Shown piece after piece: positions 9,801 through 19,487 of a DNA stretch of 48,671 nucleotides. The stretch spans positions 1 through 48,671 of the forward strand of contig JADKZZ010000018.1 in NCBI GenBank assembly GCA_020848475.1, written 5' to 3'. The position numbers and the translations under genes are program-made. The stretch's first letter is position 1. Each line of letters starts with the position of its first letter. Source of the stretch: Chitinophagales bacterium (lineage in GTDB: Bacteria; Bacteroidota; Bacteroidia; Chitinophagales; JADIYW01). The notes beneath the pieces are model-generated. The model searched no databases and had not been told where the DNA came from. It saw nothing but the letters and a program-made list of their open reading frames with translations.

Positions 9801-11336
9801 ATGAAAAAAATAAAAAGTGCATTAATCTCTGTTTACTACAAAGATGGTTTAGATATTTTAATTCATACACTTGCTAAGCAAGGTGTTGTGTTTTACTCGA
9901 CAGGTGGCACGCAAGCATTTATCGAAAACCTCGGATATACAGTAATTCCAGTAGAAGAACTAACGTCTTATCCAAGTATTTTAGGTGGACGAGTAAAAAC
10001 GCTGCATCCAAAAGTTTTTGGCGGAATTCTAGCACGCAGAGAAAATGCAGATGATTTAGCACAACTAAAACAATATGCAATTCCTGAGCTCGATTTAGTA
10101 GTTGTGGATTTGTATCCTTTTGAAGAAACTGTAAAAAATCAAAGTACACTTTTTGCAGGTGAGCTAACGTCCGAAATTATAGAAAAAATAGATATTGGCG
10201 GCATTTCCTTAATACGTGCGGCAGCCAAAAACTTCAGCGATACGGTAATCGTTTCTCAGAAAAATCAATATGGCATTCTTGCTCAATTTTTAGAAGAAAA
10301 CGACGGTAATACAACACTAAGTTTTCGCCAAGAATTTGCAAAGCAAGCATTTGCTGTAAGCTCACATTACGACACGCTCATTCATCGTTATTTTTCATTG
10401 CAACAAGCGAATGAAACCTTTAAAGAAAGCTACTTACAAGGCGAGACCTTAAGATATGGCGAAAATCCGCATCAAGCTGGTTTTTATTATGGAAATATCA
10501 ATGATGTATTTGATATTTTAAATGGCAAGCAATTATCGTACAATAACTTGGTGGATATTGATGCCGCGGTACATTTAATAAGTGAATTTTCAGAAACAAC
10601 ATTTGCTGTTTTAAAACACACGAATGCTTGTGGCGTTGCAAGCAAACCAAGTGTTTTAGAAGCATGGAAAGCGGCATTCGCAGCTGACACCATATCTGCT
10701 TTTGGTGGTGTGTTAATTACAAATGCCAGCATCGACATTGCAACAGCAGAAGAGATAGATAAATTATTTTTTGAGGTATTAATTGCACCAGATTTTTCAG
10801 CAGAAGCCTTGCAAATATTAATGAAAAAGAAAAATAGAATCTTGCTAAAACAAAAACTATTTAATTTTCCAAATAAACAATTCAAATCCTTATTGAATGG
10901 TGTAATTACACAAGATTTTGATAAAAAAATTGAAAGTAGCGATGAGCTAAAAACCGTTACTACTATTGCACCTACATCTCAACAAGTGGAGGATTTATTA
11001 TTTGCCAATAAAATTGCAAAACATCTAAAATCGAATACCATCGTTTTAGCAAGAGACAAGCAATTAATTGCAATGGGCTGTGGCCAAACTTCACGCGTTG
11101 ATGCCTTACAACAAGCCATACACAAAGCAACCGCTTTTGGCTTTAGTTTACAAGGTGCTGTTATGGCAAGTGATGCCTTTTTTCCATTTCCTGATTGCGT
11201 GGAAATAGCTGATAAAGCTGGTATTTCTGCGGTTATTCATCCTGGAGGAAGCATCAAAGATCAAGATTCAATTGACTATTGCAATGCCCATCAAATGACA
11301 ATGGTATTGACAGGTATTAGGCATTTTAAGCATTAA
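9801..11336 (+). CDS. purH: Bifunctional phosphoribosylaminoimidazolecarboxamide formyltransferase/IMP cyclohydrolase
   Basis: ALISVYYKDGL, FYSTGGTQAFIE, GGRVKTLHPKVFGGILARR, LRYGENPHQ, KHTNACGVA, IHPGGSIKDQDSIDYCN. Confidence 0.95.
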   Translation: MKKIKSALISVYYKDGLDILIHTLAKQGVVFYSTGGTQAFIENLGYTVIPVEELTSYPSILGGRVKTLHPKVFGGILARRENADDLAQLKQYAIPELDLVVVDLYPFEETVKNQSTLFAGELTSEIIEKIDIGGISLIRAAAKNFSDTVIVSQKNQYGILAQFLEENDGNTTLSFRQEFAKQAFAVSSHYDTLIHRYFSLQQANETFKESYLQGETLRYGENPHQAGFYYGNINDVFDILNGKQLSYNNLVDIDAAVHLISEFSETTFAVLKHTNACGVASKPSVLEAWKAAFAADTISAFGGVLITNASIDIATAEEIDKLFFEVLIAPDFSAEALQILMKKKNRILLKQKLFNFPNKQFKSLLNGVITQDFDKKIESSDELKTVTTIAPTSQQVEDLLFANKIAKHLKSNTIVLARDKQLIAMGCGQTSRVDALQQAIHKATAFGFSLQGAVMASDAFFPFPDCVEIADKAGISAVIHPGGSIKDQDSIDYCNAHQMTMVLTGIRHFKH

Positions 11337-11485
11337 TTGTTTATATATTTAATTTTTAAAAAGCGAATAATCTTTTAAGAAAGCAAATAGATTAGTCCTT
11401 ATGTATTTGTAAAATCAAGGAATTTGCTGATTAGTTATTAAAAATTAAATTTTCGATTCACGATTATTATATCATTTATAAATCT

Positions 11486-11493
11486 TACTTTTG
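11486..11493 (+). promoter_or_regulatory. Putative Bacteroidota -7 element of the mre/mrd operon
   Basis: TACTTTTG matching TAnnTTTG, 36 nt before the mreB ATG. Confidence 0.45.
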
Positions 11494-11528
11494 TTCATTA
11501 ATTAGAACAATAGTTTAAGCGTAGAAAA

Positions 11529-12551
11529 ATGGGATTATTTAGCTTCCTGAACAAAGAAATAGCGATTGACCTTGGAACGGCAAACACACTAATCATTTAC
11601 AAAGATCAAGTAGTGGTAGATGAGCCCTCCATTGTTGCCATAGACAAAAAGACTAATCAAGTCATTGCAGTTGGACAAAAAGCAATGTTGATGCATGAAA
11701 AAACACATGCAAATATTGAGACCATCAGACCATTGAAGGACGGAGTAATTGCCGATTTTACAGCAGCAGAAGCGATGATACGTGGTTTTATTGCCATGAT
11801 TACTGATGGAAACAGATGGTTTAGACCATCATTAACCATGATTATTTGTATTCCATCAGGTGTAACAGAAGTAGAAAAGCGTGCTGTAATTGAAAGTGCG
11901 GAACACGCGAATGCACGAGAACGCTATTTGATTCACGAGCCAATGGCTGGCGCACTTGGTATTGGTTTAGACGTAGAGCTTCCTGAAGGAAATATGATTA
12001 TTGATATTGGTGGCGGAACAACTGATGTTGCTGTTATCGCATTATCTGGTATTGTCACAGACCAATCTATACGTGTAGCTGGCGACGACTTTACATTAGA
12101 CATTGTTGAATATATTAAACGCCAGCACAACATATTAATTGGTGAGCGTACTGCGGAACAAGTAAAAATTCATGTAGGCTCTGCCTTGCAAGATTTAGAA
12201 TCACCACCAGAGGACTTTGCAGTACATGGCCGAGATTTATTAACAGGCATTCCTAAACAAGTTACAGTGGCTTACTCTGAAATTGCAGGTTGTTTGGATA
12301 AGTCTATTTCAAAAATAGAAGAAGCCATTATGAAAGCCTTAGAGTCAACACCACCAGAATTAGCATCAGACATTTATCGCAAAGGAATTTACCTGACAGG
12401 TGGCGGTGCATTATTGCGTGGTTTAGACAAACGAATAGCTATGAAAACAAAATTACCGGTAAAAGTTGCAGACGATCCACTTCGTGCAGTAGTGCGTGGT
12501 ACTGGCATCGCATTAAAAAACAGACACCGTTATACGTTCCTGATGAGTTAA
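11529..12551 (+). CDS. mreB: Rod shape-determining protein MreB
   Basis: EIAIDLGTANTLIIYKDQVVVDEPSIVAID, IDIGGGTTDVAVIALSGIV, YLTGGGALLRGLD. Confidence 0.96.
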   Translation: MGLFSFLNKEIAIDLGTANTLIIYKDQVVVDEPSIVAIDKKTNQVIAVGQKAMLMHEKTHANIETIRPLKDGVIADFTAAEAMIRGFIAMITDGNRWFRPSLTMIICIPSGVTEVEKRAVIESAEHANARERYLIHEPMAGALGIGLDVELPEGNMIIDIGGGTTDVAVIALSGIVTDQSIRVAGDDFTLDIVEYIKRQHNILIGERTAEQVKIHVGSALQDLESPPEDFAVHGRDLLTGIPKQVTVAYSEIAGCLDKSISKIEEAIMKALESTPPELASDIYRKGIYLTGGGALLRGLDKRIAMKTKLPVKVADDPLRAVVRGTGIALKNRHRYTFLMS

Positions 12552-12555
12552 ACAA

Positions 12556-13380
12556 ATGCGTAGCATATACTATTTATTTACTCGATTTTATGTGCTCATA
12601 TTTTTTGTGATATTAGAAGCGTTTGCGCTCTCGCTTATTTTCAAAAGCAATACGTATCAAGAAGTAAAATTCCTCAATACATCAGGAAATATCACAGGAA
12701 CATTTGTAAACTATTTAAATAGCATTAAGCATTTTATTCACTTAGGTTCCACCAACAGCATACTGCTTGAAGAAAATACTCGTTTAAAAAACCAATTATA
12801 TTTTCAGAATAAATATCCCAGCGATTCTTCATTACCAAAAAATTCTACAGCCTACAAATTCGAGTATATTCCTGCTAAAATAGTAAATAACACTATTAAC
12901 AAAAGTATCAACTACATTACAATAGACAAAGGAAGCAAAGATGGTGTGGAAAAAGGTTTAGGCGTAATTAGTAGTAATGGTGTTGTTGGAATTATCACTA
13001 ATGTTTCGACCAATTATTCTTTATTGATGTCGGTTATAAGTGTTAAAACATTAATAGGCGTTCGACACAAAAAGACAAATGCACTTGGCAACCTAAGGTG
13101 GAATGCTGAAAATCCATTTATACTACAAGTAGATGGCTTTAGTAAAACATTGCCTATTAAAAAGAACGATACCATTGTTACTGCAGGTTTCTCTTCTATT
13201 TTTCCGCCAGATATACCTGTTGCTTTTGTTAAAAATATAGAAGCAGATGAGAGTACAAGTTTCTTTAATTTAGATGTCAAATTAAGCAACAACATCAGCT
13301 CCTTGAGTTATGTATATATTGTAAAAAACGAAAAGAAAAAAGAATTAGATTCTCTTCAAACTTTAATAGCAAATGAATAG
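12556..13380 (+). CDS. mreC: Rod shape-determining protein MreC
   Basis: N-terminal TM plus coiled coil, ITIDKGSKDGVEKGLGVISSNGVVGIITNVS; position in mre operon. Confidence 0.92.
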   Translation: MRSIYYLFTRFYVLIFFVILEAFALSLIFKSNTYQEVKFLNTSGNITGTFVNYLNSIKHFIHLGSTNSILLEENTRLKNQLYFQNKYPSDSSLPKNSTAYKFEYIPAKIVNNTINKSINYITIDKGSKDGVEKGLGVISSNGVVGIITNVSTNYSLLMSVISVKTLIGVRHKKTNALGNLRWNAENPFILQVDGFSKTLPIKKNDTIVTAGFSSIFPPDIPVAFVKNIEADESTSFFNLDVKLSNNISSLSYVYIVKNEKKKELDSLQTLIANE

Positions 13381-13882
13381 CAAATACTTCATCACTAATG
13401 CCATTCGTTTTGTATTGCTTATTGCATTACAAATATTGCTATTAAATGAACTTCCATTTGGGAGAGCTTATCTAATGGTATATCCTTTGGCTATTTTACT
13501 TTTGCCGGTTTTTACACCACGTATCACGGTTTTATTCTTAGGTTTTTTTACAGGACTAACTATCGATATATTTAGTAATGGCGGTGGTTTACATGCGGCT
13601 TCGCTCACAGCAATTGCCGATGCTCGCAGCTATATTCTCGATACTTTTCAACCACGCTCAGGCTGGGACAAATTAGATGTTCCCAATCTATCAAGTCAAG
13701 GTTATGTTTGGTTCTTCTATTATTCATTAATATTATTTTCTATTCATCATTTTCTATATTTCTTTTTAGAAGTTTTCTCGTTTGCTAATTTTTTCTCCAC
13801 TATATTTAAGATAATTATCAGTCTATTTGGCTCTCTTGTTGTAGTTTGGATGACAAGTCTATTTTTTAAGCGCAGTAAATAA
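13373..13882 (+). CDS. mreD: Rod shape-determining protein MreD-like membrane protein
   Basis: Polytopic 169 aa ORF overlapping mreC end, between mreC and mrdA. Confidence 0.85.
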   Translation: MNSKYFITNAIRFVLLIALQILLLNELPFGRAYLMVYPLAILLLPVFTPRITVLFLGFFTGLTIDIFSNGGGLHAASLTAIADARSYILDTFQPRSGWDKLDVPNLSSQGYVWFFYYSLILFSIHHFLYFFLEVFSFANFFSTIFKIIISLFGSLVVVWMTSLFFKRSK

Positions 13883-13899
13883 AACGAGAACACCATTTT

Positions 13900-15918
13900 A
13901 TGCAACGAGGAAATGAAAGCGGCATTTTAGAAAAAGCAATCTATTTTGCAGCCATCGTGCTTGTTGTCAAACTATTTTTTCTACAAGTTCTCACACCAGA
14001 ATATAAACTAAAAGCACACGACAATGTGGTGAAAAAAATAACAGTCTATCCTTCGCGCGGATTAATTATCGATAGGAATGGAAAAGTAATGGTGTACAAT
14101 GGCGCTGTTTATGATATTTTGGTGCAGTGGAATATCACAAAAAACTTAGACACACTCAGACTTTGTGAGTTATTAAATACCGATGTAGATTTTGTCCGAA
14201 AAAAATTAGATGAGATAAAACGTACTACACCAAATAAACCAACACCTTTCATTAAGCTATTAGATCCTCAAACCTTCGCACGTTTTCAAGAGCATTTATT
14301 TGAATTTCCATCTTTTACATTTCAAGTAAGAACAGTGCGCCGATATCCATATCACAGTGGTGCTGCTGTATTTGGATATTTAAGTGAGGTGACCGAAAAT
14401 AATATTCAACAATCTGGTGGTTATTATGAATTAGGTGACTATATGGGAACGACTGGAATAGAGCAATATTATGACAGTTTATTGCGTGGCGAAAAAGGAT
14501 ATACTTTCCAAGTCGTAGATGTAAAAAACACATACAAAGGAAAATATAAAAATGGTAAAGAAGATAAAATACCTATTGCTGGTTGGGACATGTACGCTGG
14601 TCTTGATGCTGAACTTCAAGAATATGGTGAAAAATTAATGAAAGGAAAAGTAGGCGGCATAATTGCTATCGAACCTGCGACAGGTGAAGTATTGGCATAC
14701 GTTAGCAGTCCTGGTTATGATCCAAATTTATTGACAGGCAGATATCGACGTTATAATTTTAATGTATTATTTAAAAACTACTATAAACCATTGTTAAACC
14801 GACCAATCCAAGCGATGTATCCACCTGGCTCTACATTTAAAGCCGCTGCCGCTTTGGTGACATTGCAAAGTCATACACATGAAGAGAAATGGCATTGGTT
14901 TTGTCCTGGTGGCTATCGTGTTGGCAGCCACACGGTAAACTGTCACGGCTCGCATGGTATTCCTGATGTGCAGACTGCTTTACAATATTCTTGCAATTCC
15001 TATTTCTGTAAAGTCTATAATGATTTCATTATGGATTCGATTTATAAAACGCCCGCCATTGGCTATCAAAAATGGTGGGACATGATGAGTGTTTTTGGAT
15101 ATGGGAAAAAATTAGGAATTGATTTAAAAGGAGAAAAAAGAGGCAACCTGCCAAGTGTTAAATATTATAATAAAATATTTGGTGAAGGCAAATGGCGTGC
15201 TGCAACTGTTATTTCTAATTCTATTGGGCAAGGTGAAGTGTTGGCAACACCATTGCAAATTGCTAATGCGATGGCGATTATTGCCAACAAAGGATATTAT
15301 ATTACACCAAAAATAAGTCGCTACTTTGTAAAAGATAAAAAGATAAGAAAGCCGAAAACACAAAAAATTCAAACAGGCATCGATACTGTATATTATAGAT
15401 ATGTAACTGATGGACTTGAAAAAGTAGTGCAAGCTGGTACCGCAAGAATTGCACAGATTCCTGGTATTAGCTTTTGCGGAAAAACAGGAACAGCACAAAA
15501 TCCACATGGAAAAGATCACTCCATATTTTCTGGCTTTGCACCAAAAGACAATCCTAAAATTGCAATTGCCGTATTCGTAGAAAATGCAGGATTTGGCGCT
15601 ACTTATGCTGCACCTATTGCATCGCTAATGGTAGAAAAATATTTGAATGACACCATCGCAAAAAAAAGAATACCACTGCAAGAGCGTATGTTTAAAGCCA
15701 GAATCATTAATGAAGAATTGAAAGTTGGCGTACCTAAAACGCCAGAACAAATTAGGCAAGATTCTTTAGCAAAAGAGAAAATAAGAAAAGACAGAATTAA
15801 ATTTGTAGAAGACTCTATCAAAACGGCAAAAGAAAAAGATAAAAATAAAACGACACCTAAAACAAAAAAAGACAGCGTACTATTTATTAAAAAAGAAGAC
15901 GATATCTTTCAAGAATAA
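13900..15918 (+). CDS. mrdA: Penicillin-binding protein 2 (transpeptidase)
   Basis: YPPGSTFKAAAALV (SxxK), YSCNSYFCK (SxN), CGKTGTAQNPHG (KTG); PBP dimerisation domain. Confidence 0.94.
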   Translation: MQRGNESGILEKAIYFAAIVLVVKLFFLQVLTPEYKLKAHDNVVKKITVYPSRGLIIDRNGKVMVYNGAVYDILVQWNITKNLDTLRLCELLNTDVDFVRKKLDEIKRTTPNKPTPFIKLLDPQTFARFQEHLFEFPSFTFQVRTVRRYPYHSGAAVFGYLSEVTENNIQQSGGYYELGDYMGTTGIEQYYDSLLRGEKGYTFQVVDVKNTYKGKYKNGKEDKIPIAGWDMYAGLDAELQEYGEKLMKGKVGGIIAIEPATGEVLAYVSSPGYDPNLLTGRYRRYNFNVLFKNYYKPLLNRPIQAMYPPGSTFKAAAALVTLQSHTHEEKWHWFCPGGYRVGSHTVNCHGSHGIPDVQTALQYSCNSYFCKVYNDFIMDSIYKTPAIGYQKWWDMMSVFGYGKKLGIDLKGEKRGNLPSVKYYNKIFGEGKWRAATVISNSIGQGEVLATPLQIANAMAIIANKGYYITPKISRYFVKDKKIRKPKTQKIQTGIDTVYYRYVTDGLEKVVQAGTARIAQIPGISFCGKTGTAQNPHGKDHSIFSGFAPKDNPKIAIAVFVENAGFGATYAAPIASLMVEKYLNDTIAKKRIPLQERMFKARIINEELKVGVPKTPEQIRQDSLAKEKIRKDRIKFVEDSIKTAKEKDKNKTTPKTKKDSVLFIKKEDDIFQE

Positions 15919-15919
15919 C

Positions 15920-17194
15920 ATGCAAGCAAATAAACGAGCATACGATCCGATTGACAGTACTGTTTTGTATTGTTATTTATTCTTAGTCATATTAGGCATC
16001 ATGTCTATTTTTGCCACAGAATATAATGGTGTGCTTGGCGATACTTTTCTCAGTTTCAAACACAGCTATATTCGTCAAGCCATTTTTGCCATTGCCTCAG
16101 GGTTGATGTTTTTTACCATCTTAGGATTTGACAGAAGGATATTGCAACTCATCTCCTATCCAATGTATGGCTTGATTTTATTACTGCTCTTATCTGTTTT
16201 TGTTTTTGGTGAGCGAACGAAAGGTGACCAAAACTGGATTAATCTCGGATTTTTCAAACTTCAACCATCTGAGTTTGCAAAATTTGCAACGGCAATGGCA
16301 CTTGCTAAATATTTCGACACTCCATCAATGCGCTTTGTGACACGCAAAGAACAACTCACTGCCTATGCTATCATTGGATTGCCTTTATTAATGGTAATGG
16401 CGCAAGGCGATGCTGGCTCCAGCTTAGTATTTGCTGCTTTTATTTTTGTGCTTAACAGAGAAGGTTTATCTGATTTATATATCTACTTAGGATTGTATGT
16501 CATTGCCGTGTCTGTCCTTTCGCTTATCATCAATCAATACATTATTATCGGCATTAGCGTAGTCTTGTTTTTAGGTTTAATTTATTGGAATTGGATGAAT
16601 AAGCAACTCGTAAAAATTTTAACCATCGTGATGATAGGGACTTGCATATACACATCATCTGTAAGTTATATTTTTAATAATGTATTAGAAAAACATCAAC
16701 GCGATAGAATCAATGTAATATTAGGTAAAGAATTGACAAAAGAAGCGAAACGTGGCGTTGCCTATAATCTCAATCAGTCCAAGATTGCCATTGGCTCAGG
16801 TGGCATTATTGGGAAAGGCTATTTGCAAGGCACACAAACAAGATATAATTATGTACCAGAAACCAGCACCGACTTTATCTTTTCAGCAATTGGTGAAGAG
16901 TGGGGATTTTTAGGCGCAGTCGTATTGATTTTTGTGTACACTACCATGCTATTACGGCTTTTGTGGCTCGCCGAACGGCAACGAAGTCCATACGGTAGAG
17001 TATATATCTATTCTGTTGTTGCTATCATATTTACGCACGTCGTCATCAACATAGGTATGACTATTGGTTTATTACCTGTTATTGGTATTCCATTGCCATT
17101 GCTAAGTTATGGCGGTTCATCTTTATTATCTTTTACGTTTATGATTGCAACAGCTTTAAAATTAGATAGCGAACGCAGAATGACCATGCGTTAA
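15920..17194 (+). CDS. rodA: Rod shape-determining protein RodA (SEDS family)
   Basis: RTKGDQNWINLGFFKLQPSEFAK, ETSTDFIFSAIGEEWGFLGA, GIPLPLLSYGGSSLLS. Confidence 0.95.
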   Translation: MQANKRAYDPIDSTVLYCYLFLVILGIMSIFATEYNGVLGDTFLSFKHSYIRQAIFAIASGLMFFTILGFDRRILQLISYPMYGLILLLLLSVFVFGERTKGDQNWINLGFFKLQPSEFAKFATAMALAKYFDTPSMRFVTRKEQLTAYAIIGLPLLMVMAQGDAGSSLVFAAFIFVLNREGLSDLYIYLGLYVIAVSVLSLIINQYIIIGISVVLFLGLIYWNWMNKQLVKILTIVMIGTCIYTSSVSYIFNNVLEKHQRDRINVILGKELTKEAKRGVAYNLNQSKIAIGSGGIIGKGYLQGTQTRYNYVPETSTDFIFSAIGEEWGFLGAVVLIFVYTTMLLRLLWLAERQRSPYGRVYIYSVVAIIFTHVVINIGMTIGLLPVIGIPLPLLSYGGSSLLSFTFMIATALKLDSERRMTMR

Positions 17195-17234
17195 ACAAGT
17201 GCTTAATTATTTCATTATATAATGAGTAAAAACT

Positions 17235-17864
17235 ATGGAAACAACAGCATTATTTAAAGAGATATTTGAACCAAAATTAATCAAAGAATTAACTGAAAAA
17301 GCCAAACCCATTTCAGCAAAAGCTGGTGATATTATCTTGGACTTTGGTGAAACAGTGCGACAAATTCCTATTATACTCAGTGGTTCTGTAAAAGTTTCGC
17401 GCATAGACGAAGAAGGAAAAGAATTGTTATTGTATTATGTGAATCCGAAGGAAAGTTGCGCCATGACGTTTACTTGTTGTATGCAACAATATCCGAGCGA
17501 AATAAAGGCAGTAGCAGAAGAAGATGTAGAAATGCTTGCAATACCAATAGCAGTAATGGATCAATGGCTGGTGAAATATCCGAGCTGGAAAAGTTTTGTA
17601 ATGAAAACCATTCATCATCGCTTTAATGAACTGCTAAAAGCAATCGATCAAATCGCATTTCAAAAATTAGACGATCGCTTGATTTCCTATCTAAAAGAAA
17701 AATCTAAAGCCACCAAATCCACTTTAATTAACTTATCGCATCAACAAATATCAGAAGAGCTTGCCACTTCTCGTGTAGTAATTTCTCGATTGCTAAAGAA
17801 ACTGGAAAACGAAAAAAAGATATTATTGTACAGAAATCAAATTAAGCTACTTAAAGATTTGTAA
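17235..17864 (+). CDS. Crp/Fnr family transcriptional regulator
   Basis: cNMP-binding-like N-domain and C-terminal HTH LSHQQISEELATSRVVISRLLKKLE; Cys-containing CAMTFTCCM motif. Confidence 0.88.
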   Translation: METTALFKEIFEPKLIKELTEKAKPISAKAGDIILDFGETVRQIPIILSGSVKVSRIDEEGKELLLYYVNPKESCAMTFTCCMQQYPSEIKAVAEEDVEMLAIPIAVMDQWLVKYPSWKSFVMKTIHHRFNELLKAIDQIAFQKLDDRLISYLKEKSKATKSTLINLSHQQISEELATSRVVISRLLKKLENEKKILLYRNQIKLLKDL

Positions 17865-17923
17865 CATTTGTAACTGACAATCGCAATTTTGCTAGCTAAT
17901 TTTGTTTTATAAAATTCAATGTT

Positions 17924-18133
17924 ATGAAACAAAATATGGGAAAAATAGACAAAGCTATACGCATGTCGCTAGCTGTTTTAATTGCAGTATTGTATTTCGC
18001 AAATGTCATCAACGGAGCACTCGCAATCATTTTATTAGTATTTGCTACTGTGTTTATACTTACAAGTTTTATTGGCACTTGTCCATTATACTTGCCTTTT
18101 AACATCAACACCAACGAAAATAAAAACGCTTAA
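17924..18133 (+). CDS. DUF2892 / YgaP-like small membrane protein
   Basis: MGKIDKAIRMSLAVLIAVLYFANVINGALAIILLVFATVFILTSFIGTCPLYLPFNINT. Confidence 0.85.
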   Translation: MKQNMGKIDKAIRMSLAVLIAVLYFANVINGALAIILLVFATVFILTSFIGTCPLYLPFNINTNENKNA

Positions 18134-18149
18134 TCTTAAAAAAAACAAT

Positions 18150-18464
18150 ATGATCTCTCAATTAAAAAGTATGTTTGGCTTAGGTCCAAAAATCGATTTT
18201 AAACTTGCTATGCAAAATGGCGCACAAATTATTGACGTACGCACAAAAGCGGAATATCAATCAGGCCACATTAAAGGCTCTTTAAATATTCCACTAAACA
18301 ATCTATCTAATCATTATGCAAAATTAGATAAAAACAAAACCATTATTACTTGTTGTGCTTCTGGAATTCGCAGTGCACAAGCACAAAACATCTTACAAGC
18401 CAATGGATTTAAAGAAGTCTATAATGGTGGTGGCTGGTATGGTTTACAAGAAAAACTAAAATAA
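18150..18464 (+). CDS. Rhodanese-like domain protein
   Basis: IIDVRTKAEYQSGHIKGSLNIPL, active-site loop CCASGIRSA; ATG at 18150 preferred over the extended ORF at 18042. Confidence 0.88.
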   Translation: MISQLKSMFGLGPKIDFKLAMQNGAQIIDVRTKAEYQSGHIKGSLNIPLNNLSNHYAKLDKNKTIITCCASGIRSAQAQNILQANGFKEVYNGGGWYGLQEKLK

Positions 18465-18465
18465 T

Positions 18466-18753
18466 ATGCTACAAACAATCAAATACAATTTATTTCATAA
18501 TTGGAATGCCATTCGCATAATACGTTTAGTATTGAGTGTCATCATTATTGTACAAGCTGTACAAATACACGACGTGTTATTTGGTTTATTAGGCGTTTTC
18601 TTTTTATATCAAGCACTGAGCAATACTGGTTGTTGTGCGATGAATACTTGCTCACCAACGCCTACAACAAATTCCAGTACGCAAGAAGTTGCTGTTGAAT
18701 TTGAAGAAATAAAAAATAATAAAGATGGAAAAAATGCAGAAGAAATCATTTAA
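18466..18753 (+). CDS. Small membrane protein (DUF2892-like) with CC..C motif
   Basis: Two hydrophobic segments then SNTGCCAMNTCSP; overlaps the thioredoxin start, conserved-looking operon position. Confidence 0.65.
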   Translation: MLQTIKYNLFHNWNAIRIIRLVLSVIIIVQAVQIHDVLFGLLGVFFLYQALSNTGCCAMNTCSPTPTTNSSTQEVAVEFEEIKNNKDGKNAEEII

Positions 18754-19036
18754 AGAATACATACAAGATAATAAACCAGTCTTAGTTGATTTCTACGCAG
18801 ATTGGTGTGGACCTTGCCGAGTGATGCATCCAATTTTAGAAGAAGTGAAAGCGAAATTAAATGACGATGTTACTGTTATAAAAATAAACATCGATAAAAA
18901 TGCACGTGTCGCATCGAGCTATCAAATTCAAAGTGTACCTACTTTAATTTTATTTAAAAATGGCCAGATAAAATGGCGACAATCAGGTGTGGTGCCGGCA
19001 AATCAATTAGAAAAAATTATACAACAAAACAAATAA
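18725..19036 (+). CDS. Thioredoxin
   Basis: VLVDFYADWCGPCRVMHPILEE, QSVPTLILFKNGQ. Confidence 0.93.
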   Translation: MEKMQKKSFKEYIQDNKPVLVDFYADWCGPCRVMHPILEEVKAKLNDDVTVIKINIDKNARVASSYQIQSVPTLILFKNGQIKWRQSGVVPANQLEKIIQQNK

Positions 19037-19043
19037 AGACAAC

Positions 19044-19484
19044 ATGACAACAGCACATTTATATGACGTGAGCGTTCAATGGAATGAAGATAGAAAAGGA
19101 ACAATGAGCTCTACTGTTTTAACACAAAAAATAGAAGTGGCAACACCACCAGAATTTGCAAAAGGAATGCCCAATATCTGGTCGCCTGAGCATTTATTTG
19201 TTGCTGCCGTAAACAGTTGCTTGATGACCACATTTTTAGCTATTGCAGAAAACTCAAAATTAGAGTATCTTAGTTTTGACTCAAAAGCGATCGGAAAACT
19301 GGAAATGATAGATGGAAAATACATGATGAGTGAAGTGGAACTACAACCAGAAATTACGATTGCCAATGAACAAGATAAAGAAAAAGCAGAGCGTGTTTTA
19401 ATCAAATCAGAAAGAGCCTGTTTAATTTCAAACTCAATAAAATCTACCATCGTCTTCAATCCTACTATCACCATTAAACAATAA
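19044..19484 (+). CDS. OsmC/Ohr family peroxiredoxin-like protein
   Basis: WSPEHLFVAAVNSCLMTTFLAIAE and second Cys ERACLISNSIKS. Confidence 0.85.
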   Translation: MTTAHLYDVSVQWNEDRKGTMSSTVLTQKIEVATPPEFAKGMPNIWSPEHLFVAAVNSCLMTTFLAIAENSKLEYLSFDSKAIGKLEMIDGKYMMSEVELQPEITIANEQDKEKAERVLIKSERACLISNSIKSTIVFNPTITIKQ

Positions 19485-19487
19485 AAA

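Noticed and set aside
17902-18102. 66-aa plus-strand ORF overlapping the DUF2892-like gene
   Set aside because: Alternative frame of 17924-18133, which has clear family similarity.
18501-18698. 65-aa ORF inside the 18466-18753 gene
   Set aside because: Out-of-frame overlap with the better-supported membrane protein.
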